Source: Arthrobacter sp. ISL-5
Lineage (GTDB): Bacteria; Actinomycetota; Actinomycetes; Actinomycetales; Micrococcaceae
Assembly: GCF_018613835.1 (NCBI RefSeq)
Contig: NZ_JAGGPM010000024.1
Span: 1 to 64,000, forward strand
Length of the DNA: 64,000 nt
Direction of reading: 5' to 3'
This document shows positions 17,665-25,097 of this stretch, one piece after another (within the stretch, counting starts at the first letter, position 1; every line of letters starts with the position of its first letter). The notes below the pieces were generated by a model. The model saw only the letters and a program-made list of their open reading frames with translations, had not been told where the DNA came from and made no database searches. Made by a program: the position numbers and the translations under genes.

Positions 17665-18114
17665 GTGAACGCAAATGTCTCACCTAGGGAACCAGTTGAG
17701 GACACATCGCCGGAGTCAACGCTCCGGGTGTCATCCGTCGTTTCGGTTCCGCGCGAACTCTATGCGGGCACTGCGCCTGCCCGGTACACCGTCTCGGCCC
17801 GCTTCTCCCGAAGTGTCAATCCGGTCGAGTCCAAGTTGATTCCGGGACCGGCCGTCCGGGAGCGCCTCGCGGAACAGGGCTATGGCGACGTCAGCCTCTA
17901 CGTTGATGACCGGCGCCTGGAAATCCGGAATACCAGCCTGGAGGAACTGAAATCCGGATTGTCCACGCTGATCGGCTCGCTGGTCAGGGAGATAAGTGAA
18001 CAGTCACGTCACGAGCGGGAGCAACGAAACGAAGATGCTCTGCTAAAAAGCCAGGCGGACGAAGCCCGCCGTAAGACCATTGACGCCTTGGCCCACGAAA
18101 TTTCCTTCGATTAG
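17665..18114 (+). CDS. hypothetical protein
   Basis: This protein of about 149 residues starts at GTG 17665; the frame is open back to ATG 17602 but the upstream stretch reads as intergenic DNA. The middle part (RYTVSARFSRSVNPVESKLI, DVSLYVDDRRLEIRNTSLEE) is beta-rich. The C-terminal 60 residues (SLVREISEQSRHEREQRNED) form a charged amphipathic helix suitable for a coiled coil. I do not recognise the family. It is divergent from the small charged protein gene and no operon partner follows. Confidence 0.65.
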   Translation: MNANVSPREPVEDTSPESTLRVSSVVSVPRELYAGTAPARYTVSARFSRSVNPVESKLIPGPAVRERLAEQGYGDVSLYVDDRRLEIRNTSLEELKSGLSTLIGSLVREISEQSRHEREQRNEDALLKSQADEARRKTIDALAHEISFD

Positions 18115-18292
18115 AGTGACCGCCAGCCCCGGCGCTCCCGCCCTTGCCCTTGCCCTTGCCGGACCTTCGGATACCCACACCTTTATGGAAGGTAGGGGGA
18201 CGACCGTCAACAGGGCGGGCTGCGGGCAGACGCGTTAAACTCACTCTAGAATCTGTCATTCAATGTGGGCTGGCTAGTCGAAGGAATACCCC

Positions 18293-19192
18293 ATGGACGT
18301 TTCCTCGTCCTCGTCACCGTTTGACCGCATCATCGTGATTTACAACCCTGTCAGCAGCCGGAACCCTGCCCAACTGGCCGAGCAGCTGCGCGGCCAAGTG
18401 ACCCTCCGTCTGCCTGAGATGCCCGTCCGCCTGGAGCCAAGCCAGTTCCCGGGCCATGCACGGGAACTCGCCCGGACGGCGGCAGCTTCCGGACGGCCCC
18501 TGATCGTGTCCGCCAGCGGCGATGGAGGATACAACGAGGTGATTAACGGGGTAATGGACGTCGCGGAAAGCCGCGCGGCCTGCGCGGTGCTGGCCAGCGG
18601 AAATGCCAACGACCACCACCGCAGCACCCCTCGGATTCCGCTGATCGAAGCAATCGTCCGGGGCGAGGTCCATCGAATCGATCTGCTGCGCCTGACCCAG
18701 GGCGTGGGAAAGGCCGCTTGGACGCACTACGCCCACTCGTACATCGGCCTCGGACTGACACCTGCCATGGCCATCGGAATTGAGGAGGGCAACAAGGGAG
18801 CGCTGACGGAGCTGGTCTCTGTCGTACGCACCCTGGCCCGGTTGCAGCCCTTCGAAATCATCCGCGACGACGGGGCCCGTGCCGTGTTCGACAGCCTCAT
18901 CCTGGCCAATGTCCCGGCCATGGCCAAGTACGGCAGAATCAGCGAGACCGGCGATCCCGACGACGGGCTGTTCGAGGTCATCATGCTGCCCCACGCCAGC
19001 AGATGGCGTATGGCGCTCATGACCCTTCGCGCCGTGACGATTGGGCTCGGCGTCCAACCCGGCGTCAGCCGCTACAGCTTCCAGACGACGGAATCCGTTC
19101 CGCTGCAGATCGACGGCGAAGTGAAGACGCTGACGGCGCGCACGCCGGTGGTTGTGGAATCCGCACACCGCGCCCTCGCCACCCTCGGATAA
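18293..19192 (+). CDS. diacylglycerol kinase-like lipid kinase
   Basis: This 299-residue protein has the DAGK catalytic fold of the YegS/BmrU group. The N-terminal IIVIYNPVSSRN and the nucleotide loop SASGDGGYNEVINGVMD (GGDGT-like) are the family signatures, followed by VLASGNANDHHRS and a C-terminal beta-sandwich with PLQIDGEVKTL. Such enzymes phosphorylate diacylglycerol or related lipids at the membrane. The GGDGT motif appears as SGDGG, a tolerated variation. A GAAGGA site precedes the ATG. Its stop codon lies in the first copy of a 21-bp tandem duplication. Confidence 0.88.
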   Translation: MDVSSSSSPFDRIIVIYNPVSSRNPAQLAEQLRGQVTLRLPEMPVRLEPSQFPGHARELARTAAASGRPLIVSASGDGGYNEVINGVMDVAESRAACAVLASGNANDHHRSTPRIPLIEAIVRGEVHRIDLLRLTQGVGKAAWTHYAHSYIGLGLTPAMAIGIEEGNKGALTELVSVVRTLARLQPFEIIRDDGARAVFDSLILANVPAMAKYGRISETGDPDDGLFEVIMLPHASRWRMALMTLRAVTIGLGVQPGVSRYSFQTTESVPLQIDGEVKTLTARTPVVVESAHRALATLG

Positions 19193-19227
19193 ACGACCGA
19201 CCAGCGCGGATAAACGACCGACCAGCG
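19186..19227 (+). repeat. 21-bp tandem duplication spanning a stop codon
   Basis: A 21-bp unit beginning CGGATAAACGACC occurs twice without spacer (19186-19206 and 19207-19227). The TAA stop of the lipid kinase gene is inside the first copy, and the second places a spare stop and spacer before the next gene's ribosome site. Confidence 0.85.
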
Positions 19228-19244
19228 CATGAAGGAGAGTCCGG

Positions 19245-19853
19245 ATGCATACGGTTCCGCGCATCACGGTGGAAGTGCCGGTGCTCAGTGTTGGGTCCGG
19301 GACCGCAGACTACGAGAAGCTGGGCAGCTACGTGCGTTCGCTGCGCAGGCAGCATGGCCTGCACATGACACTGCTGCACATCGGCGTGCTGGACGACTTC
19401 TCCCAGGACGTCTCCGAGTGGACCAAAGGTACCACGAGTCCCGCCACAGCCGCCCTCATAACGTCCGCGTGGCTGAAGCGGCTGCCGGTGATGGGAGGCT
19501 TCTCGGGGCATGCCGAAAGGCTGATCGTACTGGGCGGCGGCAGCGTCTGCGGACTGGAAGTGGAGGTGCCCCAGAGCGTGCGGGACTTTCAGGTCTCCCT
19601 CGTGCAGGCGCTGCACGGGCTGCTGGCCGAGCTCCTCGTGGACAACGCCGATGACTTCATTCTCAGCTCGCGCGCTCTTGGCTTCAGGTACCCACGCTGG
19701 ACACCCCACGTTGCCGTGGGGATTCCACTGACCAGGCGGAGCGGCTCCTGGGAGATCCAACCGGTGACGATCGATTTCGGTGAATCGCGCATCAGGAACC
19801 GCCAGCTCCTGCCGGCCATCGACGCCGAGGATGGCCTCCCTTCCGCTGAATGA
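19245..19853 (+). CDS. 2H phosphoesterase-like (2'-5' RNA ligase fold) protein
   Basis: This 202-residue protein contains two short His motifs about 115 residues apart: LHMTLLHIG near residue 40 and TPHVAVGI near residue 156. Each sits in hydrophobic beta-strand context. This twin HxT/V pattern is the hallmark of the 2H phosphoesterase superfamily (2'-5' RNA ligases, cyclic phosphodiesterases). The second motif has Ala in place of the usual Thr, so activity is uncertain. An AAGGAG site precedes the ATG. It ends 23 bases before the start of a hydrolase gene, with which it may be cotranscribed. The family call is inference from motif spacing. Confidence 0.55.
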   Translation: MHTVPRITVEVPVLSVGSGTADYEKLGSYVRSLRRQHGLHMTLLHIGVLDDFSQDVSEWTKGTTSPATAALITSAWLKRLPVMGGFSGHAERLIVLGGGSVCGLEVEVPQSVRDFQVSLVQALHGLLAELLVDNADDFILSSRALGFRYPRWTPHVAVGIPLTRRSGSWEIQPVTIDFGESRIRNRQLLPAIDAEDGLPSAE

Positions 19854-19875
19854 GGGCGCGACCTACGCTGGTGGT

Positions 19876-20694
19876 ATGTCCCGGCTCAGCGTCAACGGCG
19901 TGGATCTCTACTACGAGGAATACGGCGCGGGGATCCCAATTCTGGGCGTGCACGGGACGCCCAGTTCAGCCGTGATGTGGGCGGATGCCGCCAAGGACCT
20001 GGCCCTGCATGGCCGGTGCATCATCTATGACCGCAGGGGCTTCCACCGCAGCGCTCCCCCGGCGCCGTTCGACACCCTGGACCTGGTGGACCACGTGGAC
20101 GACGCCGCGGGCGTCCTGGCCGCTTTGCATGCGGGGCCGGCAGTGGTGATCGGCCGCAGCACCGGCGGCCTCATTGCCATCGAGCTTGCCCGCCGGTTCC
20201 CGGACAAGGTAAAGGGGCTGGTTCTCCTGGAGCCGGCTCTCTTCACCATCGACCCGGAGGCCGACGCATGGGCACGCAGCCTCCGCCTCCGGGTGCTGGA
20301 GCGCTCGGCCGGTCAGCCGCGGCTGGCTGCGGAAACTGTGATCCGGCAGGCTCTTGGCGACGCGACGTGGGAGTCGCTGCCCGAGGACCTCCGGGAGATG
20401 CTTGCCGGGACGGGGCACGCCGTCCTCGCCGAGATCAGCGGCCACGGCATGGACCTCAGCGAGGACGCCCTGGAGCTGGACGAGGACAAGCTGGCGGGGA
20501 TCCGCCGGCCCACCCTCATCGTGTCCGCGGAGGAGTCGCCAGAGGCGTGCAGGCTGGTGAACGCCCGGCTGTCAGGCGCATTGCCCTTCACCCGGACAGT
20601 GCTGGTCACCGGCGGACACCTCATCAACCCCGCCCATCCGGCGGTACTGGACTTCGTCGACCGCATCGCTGCAAGTCAGGACGCGTGGGCCTAG
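19876..20694 (+). CDS. alpha/beta hydrolase
   Basis: This hydrolase of about 272 residues has the standard alpha/beta fold order: LGVHGTPSSAVMW as oxyanion loop, YDRRGFHRSAPP, the nucleophile elbow VIGRSTGGLIAIELA with catalytic Ser, and a C-terminal TGGHLINPAHP with the catalytic His. The start at 19876 (MSRLSVNGVDLYYEEYG) is preferred, since upstream in-frame codons overlap the previous gene and show no family likeness. The substrate cannot be predicted; the family includes esterases, lactonases and haloperoxidase-like enzymes. Confidence 0.87.
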   Translation: MSRLSVNGVDLYYEEYGAGIPILGVHGTPSSAVMWADAAKDLALHGRCIIYDRRGFHRSAPPAPFDTLDLVDHVDDAAGVLAALHAGPAVVIGRSTGGLIAIELARRFPDKVKGLVLLEPALFTIDPEADAWARSLRLRVLERSAGQPRLAAETVIRQALGDATWESLPEDLREMLAGTGHAVLAEISGHGMDLSEDALELDEDKLAGIRRPTLIVSAEESPEACRLVNARLSGALPFTRTVLVTGGHLINPAHPAVLDFVDRIAASQDAWA

Positions 20695-20730
20695 TCCGCT
20701 CAAATTGCGGTGTCCACTGCGGGGGCACGA

Positions 20731-20805
20731 AGGGTCCTGACACTGCCCGGCATCCAGAAGGTCGTCTCGCGCTTCACGATGAAGACCATCAAGTCACCGC
20801 GTTGA
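20731..20805 (+). pseudogene. possible C-terminal scrap of an Lrp/AsnC regulator
   Basis: The frame RVLTLPGIQKVVSRFTMKTI followed by KSPR and a stop resembles the last 25 residues of Lrp/AsnC proteins (typically LPGV-x-T-x-S-x-x-M-x-TVK). No start or upstream domain is present, so if the match is real only a tail survives. Confidence 0.3.
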
Positions 20806-20844
20806 AATAGCAGGAAACGGTTCCGGGTTTGGTCCGCCAGTTGC

Positions 20845-21441
20845 TCAGAACGTCAACTGAGCCGCTCCGAATGACACGCTGAATTGAACGCACCACAGAT
20901 CGACCGACTTGTACTTTTTCAGATCAACCCCGGCGGGGATTGCGTAGACCTGGTTGCCCTGGTTCCCCTTGATGAGGCCGAGGTCAAAATACTCGGCTCC
21001 ACCGGCGACAAACCAACCGCCCGTTCCCTCCACGACGTCCGCAGCACTCAGCCACACGTGCACATCCGGCCCGTTTGACGTGTCGAGATTCTCCAGGGTC
21101 AGCACGCGGTCGCCGTTTGGCTGCCTCAGGATCCGAACTGTCCCCGTCGTCGTGTGTTCGTGGCTGATCAAGGAACCTACAGCAACTTGAACTGGTCCGG
21201 CAGGCGCCTGCCGTGTGGGGGCGGCCGCGGGCGGTGACGGGGCGTTCAATGAAGCGGACGGCGATGGTTGTGCGGTTTCGGGGGATGCGGCCACGGTCGG
21301 GATTTGTTCATCCACGCGCACGTCGACAAAGAGAAGCCACGGTTTGAACACCGAGAACCCTATGGCGAGCAGGACAACGGCCACCCCCGCCACCACGATG
21401 GGCCACACCCGCCTGCGACCACCGGTCTTCATGGCGAACAT
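20845..21441 (-). CDS. membrane-anchored DM13 domain protein
   Basis: This 198-residue protein has one N-terminal transmembrane helix (VWPIVVAGVAVVLLAIGFSV) and a Pro/Ser/Ala-rich linker. The C-terminal DM13 domain of about 105 residues shows LISHEHTTTGTVRILRQPNG, NGPDVHVWLSA, YFDLGLIKGNQGNQVYAIP and DLWCVQFSVSFGAAQL. DM13 domains carry a conserved Cys and are proposed to bind haem or take part in extracellular redox transfer. The domain should face outside the cell. Starts at 21441 or 21432 are both possible. Confidence 0.85.
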   Translation of the reverse strand: MFAMKTGGRRRVWPIVVAGVAVVLLAIGFSVFKPWLLFVDVRVDEQIPTVAASPETAQPSPSASLNAPSPPAAAPTRQAPAGPVQVAVGSLISHEHTTTGTVRILRQPNGDRVLTLENLDTSNGPDVHVWLSAADVVEGTGGWFVAGGAEYFDLGLIKGNQGNQVYAIPAGVDLKKYKSVDLWCVQFSVSFGAAQLTF

Positions 21442-21582
21442 TTAGCACCCCGCAACCTTCCGAAAGGAGGCCTCCTCATATTCCCGCCCCTGCAACTATC
21501 GTCCCCTCACCTACCGGCTGACGGCAATAAAGAACGCTACGACGCGCCCTTCAGGCGAGGCAGGCCGCGATAGCCTTTCCAG

Positions 21583-22251
21583 ATGCATCGTGATGGTCGT
21601 CTTGCCCTCGTCCGGTCGGCCTATGACGTGGTCGCAGAGAGCTACGCGACACTGCTGCCCGATGCCAGTTTCGAGGCGCCGGCCGACCGCGGCATGATCG
21701 AAGCATTCGCCAGCTACGTGATGGAAGGAAACGTCCGCTCGGTGGTCGACGCGGGCTGCGGCGCCGGCCGGATGACCCGGCTGCTGTCGTCCCTGGGGGT
21801 CGACACTTCAGGCATCGACGTGTCCGCTGGAATGATTGAGGTGGCCCGGCGGACTTATCCCGGGCTCGGCTTCGATGTCGCCGAGCTGGGGAACCTTCCC
21901 CATGCAGACATGCAGTTGGGCGGAGTCTTCGCCTGGTATTCCATAATCCATTCGGCCCCCGTCGATCTCCCCGGCGTATTTGCAGAGTTCTTCCGCGTCC
22001 TTGCGCCCGGGGGATATGCATTGATCAGCTTCCAGGCGGGTGAAGGCTCTCGTCAGATATCCCGCGCGTACGGTCACGACGTTTCGATGGAGGCCCAACT
22101 ATTCACGCCAGCAACCGTCATTGAACACCTGGCGAACGCTGGCTTCAACATGGTTGCTCAGATGTCACGCGGACCCGGCCCCCGTGAGAAGTCGCCCCAA
22201 GCAGTACTCATCGCTCAGCGACCATCCAACGAGCAGCCCTCGGAGGGGTAG
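21583..22251 (+). CDS. class I SAM-dependent methyltransferase
   Basis: This 222-residue Rossmann-fold methyltransferase has motif I VDAGCGAGRMTRLLSSLG and the acidic post-I residue in SGIDVSAGMIEVARR. FAWYSIIHSAP lies at motif IV, followed by VLAPGGYALISFQAGEGS. It most resembles the ubiE/type 11 group that methylates small molecules. The acceptor is unknown. It stands alone between the DM13 gene and a small membrane protein gene. Confidence 0.85.
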   Translation: MHRDGRLALVRSAYDVVAESYATLLPDASFEAPADRGMIEAFASYVMEGNVRSVVDAGCGAGRMTRLLSSLGVDTSGIDVSAGMIEVARRTYPGLGFDVAELGNLPHADMQLGGVFAWYSIIHSAPVDLPGVFAEFFRVLAPGGYALISFQAGEGSRQISRAYGHDVSMEAQLFTPATVIEHLANAGFNMVAQMSRGPGPREKSPQAVLIAQRPSNEQPSEG

Positions 22252-22327
22252 ACGTTCCCAATCGAGAGGTGCGCCTACGCCGGGACGGCGGATCGTAGGT
22301 CCGCTGGAATCGCGGGATAATGGGACT

Positions 22328-22651
22328 ATGACCGATCAGGATCAGGACCGGGACCCTTGGGAGGAGTTCGACAGGCTCAAGCCCGCAGGCCCCGACCGCG
22401 TTGAGGGGTACCCCGGAGGAGAGCCATTGGGTTTTGGCTTCCGGACCGGTGTTCGCAGCGCCAGGGTGGCTTTCGGGTTCGCCGTGTCTGCGCTGGTCCT
22501 CGGAACCGTGCTCGTCCTCGTCGGTGCCGTCGCCTTCATCGGCAACGGCCAGTGGTTGCTACTCGGATTGATGGTGTTGATCGAGGCCATCTTCGTCTTT
22601 GCCTTCACACGGCTGGCGGAGCAGGCGCGCAACCGGCGTTCCGCCCAGTAG
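22328..22651 (+). CDS. small two-helix membrane protein
   Basis: This 107-residue protein has a hydrophilic N-terminus (DQDQDRDPWEEFDRLKPAGP) and two transmembrane helices (VSALVLGTVLVLVGAVAFIG and WLLLGLMVLIEAIFVFAFTR). The ATG at 22328 is preferred over the much longer frame because the family-like content begins there. Function is unknown. A terminator hairpin follows within 15 bases. Confidence 0.7.
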   Translation: MTDQDQDRDPWEEFDRLKPAGPDRVEGYPGGEPLGFGFRTGVRSARVAFGFAVSALVLGTVLVLVGAVAFIGNGQWLLLGLMVLIEAIFVFAFTRLAEQARNRRSAQ

Positions 22652-22663
22652 TTCCGGGGCCGA

Positions 22664-22682
22664 GCCGCCTTCCGGCGGTTTT
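22664..22682. terminator. intrinsic terminator between convergent genes
   Basis: CCGCC at 22665-22669 pairs with GGCGG at 22674-22678 around a TTCC loop, followed by TTTTG. It sits between two convergent stop codons. Confidence 0.65.
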
Positions 22683-22688
22683 GTTCGG

Positions 22689-23315
22689 CTACATCCCCGA
22701 CCACCGCCTAAGGGTGCTGTTGATCAGGCCGATCAGCACGGCTGTCCACCAGCATGCCTGTGACACGCTCAGGGCGATCATCAACCGGAGCCTGAGCTTG
22801 CGGCCGAGTTCGCCGAAGCGGGTTTCCGGGGGCAGGGCCAGCAGCTGGTGCATGGCCGGGGCAATGCTGAGTCCATTGAGCATCAGGATCAGCACTGCGC
22901 CGAGCTTGACGGCCGTGACGGGGTTGGTCAGGTCAGGGTCGATGAGGGCGCCCGAGGCCAGGAGCAGGGCCAGGCCTCCCCAGATCAGCGGTTTCGCCGC
23001 GGCTTCGAGCTTCCCTGATTCGTGCATGTGCACCCTGCCCAGAAGCCAGAGCAGGCCCAGCCAGTCAACGACGAGAATTGTCCCGAACGAGAGCACCAGA
23101 GCGAGGATGTGCACGGCGAGGCCGATGCGGTGCAGCTCGGGGCCGCACTCCACGCTGTGCCCGACCAGGACGGAGGCCAGCCAGCCTGCCGCGCACAGCA
23201 CGCCGAGCAGGATCAGCCGGGCCGTCTGCTTGCCGGAGTTCCCGACGGCGGCGACGGGTGCGGTTCCGGTGGCCCCCTCGGGCCTGATCTGTGCGATCGG
23301 GGTGTCGGCTGTCAT
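22689..23315 (-). CDS. multi-pass membrane protein, function unknown
   Basis: This 208-residue protein has about five predicted transmembrane segments (LILLGVLCAAGWLASVLVG, IGLAVHILALVLSFGTILVV, PLIWGGLALLLASGALI, LGAVLILMLNGLSIAPAMH, SQACWWTAVLIGLI). Several membrane-embedded His residues are conserved in position for haem or metal binding, somewhat like CopD-type proteins, but no named family is certain. A GAAAGG site precedes the ATG. The intergenic region to the divergent iron lipoprotein gene holds two iron-box-like sequences, so iron regulation is possible. Confidence 0.7.
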   Translation of the reverse strand: MTADTPIAQIRPEGATGTAPVAAVGNSGKQTARLILLGVLCAAGWLASVLVGHSVECGPELHRIGLAVHILALVLSFGTILVVDWLGLLWLLGRVHMHESGKLEAAAKPLIWGGLALLLASGALIDPDLTNPVTAVKLGAVLILMLNGLSIAPAMHQLLALPPETRFGELGRKLRLRLMIALSVSQACWWTAVLIGLINSTLRRWSGM

Positions 23316-23447
23316 GATGCCGGCCTTTCGTGGCAGCTCCCGGTGGGAGCGGTGGCTGCTGCCCGATTAGGTGCCGGGCAGCGCAGGTCTTTGGGGCGGG
23401 GGCACTCCGTAAGGTCAAGCTGAGTTCAAAGAGGGACTTCCAGGGGA

Positions 23448-23466
23448 TTAGGTATGCCTAACCCGG
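23448..23466. promoter_or_regulatory. DtxR/IdeR-like iron box 1
   Basis: TTAGGTATGCCTAACC matches 13 of 19 positions of the DtxR/IdeR consensus and contains the perfect arms TTAGG and CCTAA. It is about 130 bases before the membrane protein gene start and about 250 bases before the iron lipoprotein gene. Confidence 0.6.
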
Positions 23467-23685
23467 AACAGTACAGCCAGAATTGTTAAATTACGAAAAC
23501 AAAGCATGACGTATTTCTCCAGTTGTTTTTCGAGCCGGATCAGAGCAGCATCAGGGACGGTTCCTGTGGGCGGTGCCGCCGGCGGTCCCTGCGCTGTGGG
23601 ATTCCCACCTGCCCGGAACCCGCACCTTACCGTGGCTGAGATCACATTGCAGTGATGGATAAAAACTGAGTAAGGTTCACATAAA

Positions 23686-23704
23686 TAAGGCTCCCCTAAC
23701 CAAA
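23686..23704. promoter_or_regulatory. DtxR/IdeR-like iron box 2
   Basis: TAAGGCTCCCCTAACCAAA matches 13 of 19 positions of the DtxR/IdeR consensus. It directly abuts the ribosome site (AAAGGA) of the P19-type lipoprotein gene, a position suited to iron-dependent repression. Confidence 0.55.
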
Positions 23705-23713
23705 GGACTTACG

Positions 23714-24280
23714 ATGCTTCGTGCCACCCTGGCCGCCCTGACCGCCCCGCTTGCCCTCGCTGCACTCACCGGATGTGGCGCCCAAGCCGCCGTAAAGGAC
23801 GATGGGTTCGCCGTCCCGGCTGGCGTTCAGAAGCAGTACGAGGTGCTCGCCAATGAGGTTGCCGAAAAGGGCAAAACAGTCGAGTCCGGGGAATGGACTG
23901 TCAACCTGATCACCGAGGCTGCCGAACCATGGTTCGACGCACACGGTGCGCATTTCCGTGCGCCAAAGGCTGGCGAGACCCATCACATCGAGATCATTCC
24001 GACCGAAACCTCGACCGGCCGGATCGTCCCCAACGTGCCGATCACCCTGGAAGTGGTCGATGCCCAGGACAAGGTCGTGCAAGAGCTGAAGCTAAACTTC
24101 TACTACTCGACCTTCTACCACTACGCCAACAACTTCACCGTGCCCGAGGACGGGACCTACACACTGCGTGCCACCCTCGGTGTCCCGGCATTCAACCGCC
24201 ACGGCGAGGAGTCCGAAACACCCGCCCTGGCTAAGGGCACGACCGTTGAGTTTACCGACGTCGAGCTGACCAAGGAGTGA
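23714..24280 (+). CDS. P19/Tp34-type iron transport lipoprotein
   Basis: This 188-residue exported protein begins with a signal peptide that ends in a lipobox (LAALTGCG, Cys 21), so it is probably anchored to the outside of the membrane. The mature domain has the P19/Tp34 pattern: EWTVNLITEAAEPWFDAHGA, ETHHIEIIPTETSTGRIVPN, LKLNFYYSTFYHYANNF and GTYTLRATLGVPAF. The His and acidic residues are those that bind copper or iron in P19 proteins. These proteins support ferrous or ferric iron uptake, usually with a permease. No permease gene is adjacent here. Two DtxR-like boxes precede it, one at the start site, suggesting iron repression. Confidence 0.85.
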   Translation: MLRATLAALTAPLALAALTGCGAQAAVKDDGFAVPAGVQKQYEVLANEVAEKGKTVESGEWTVNLITEAAEPWFDAHGAHFRAPKAGETHHIEIIPTETSTGRIVPNVPITLEVVDAQDKVVQELKLNFYYSTFYHYANNFTVPEDGTYTLRATLGVPAFNRHGEESETPALAKGTTVEFTDVELTKE

Positions 24281-24354
24281 CCACCGCTGGACGCGGGGGT
24301 TCCCCCATGACCCGTTGACTCAAGACTCCCGGAGTTGCTCCGCAAGGCAACGCA

Positions 24355-24840
24355 AAATCGACGTCATAGTCCAGGAACGGCACGAATTCACTCCACGCGT
24401 TCTCCCCCCAGCCGGGTGATGGCCGGGTACTGCCGGCCCCATTTGGCGGAGAACTCCACGAAACGTTCCTTGGCTGCGGCCTCGGACGGTGCCGTGTAGA
24501 CCGGGCGCAGGTCACGTGCCACTTCGCTGCCGGGCGGCGAAGCGGAAGGTGTTACGGATCAGATGGACAATGCAGGTCTGGACCACTGGCCTGTTGGTCC
24601 ATCCGGGCATCTCCTCCGAGACCTTCTCGGTGATCCGGCTGATGATGTCCTTGGAGACGGTTGCGCGGTAGACGTCACGAAGTGGCCGCGATCTCTCCGG
24701 TCGTCCGGCCACGGCAGTCAGGGACAACACCACCTCGTCGATCCCGTCCAGGCGGCGCTGGCGCTTCTTCACGATCTGCGGATCGAAGCTGCCCTCGCGG
24801 TCCCGAGGAACATCGATCTCAACGGCCCGTTTCCAAGGAT
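24355..24840 (-). mobile_element. IS256-family transposase remnant
   Basis: Read on the minus strand, fragments of an IS256/mutator transposase follow in order: VEIDVPRDREGSFDPQIVKK, DEVVLSLTA, ATVSKDIISRITEKVSEEM, then a jump to VVQTCIVHLIRNTFRFAARQ, then in other frames RDLRPVYTAPSEAAAKERFV and NAWSEFVPFLDYDV. About 80 codons with catalytic Asp residues are missing at NRP-VVQTC, small frameshifts occur twice, and the 3' end is gone. No terminal inverted repeats are recognisable. It is an inactive fossil. Confidence 0.85.
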
Positions 24841-25097
24841 TCTAAACCCCTAAACTGGGGCCGGTTCACGAAATCCTAGGCTTTTTCCAAGTTGTTCAGT
24901 CGAACATGTTCCGAAGGGAGTGCACACAAGTTGCCAGGACCGCAGCAGCTGGGGATTCGGTTTTTCGTATCACGCCGGGAAGGTTGCTCGGGACTGACAT
25001 AGGCAAACAACTTCAGTGAGCGGTGAGGCTAGTGACCATCCCTACGCAGGTCGACGTTCAACTCCGGAGAGCAACGTTGCTGGATGCATTTGCCTAC

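Noticed and set aside
21465..21476. Perfect palindrome AGGAGGCCTCCT upstream of the DM13 gene
   Set aside because: It consists of simple ribosome-site-like sequence and is not repeated elsewhere nearby.
23448..23645. 65-codon minus-strand frame between the divergent genes
   Set aside because: No ribosome site or similarity, and it overlaps the iron box and promoter region.
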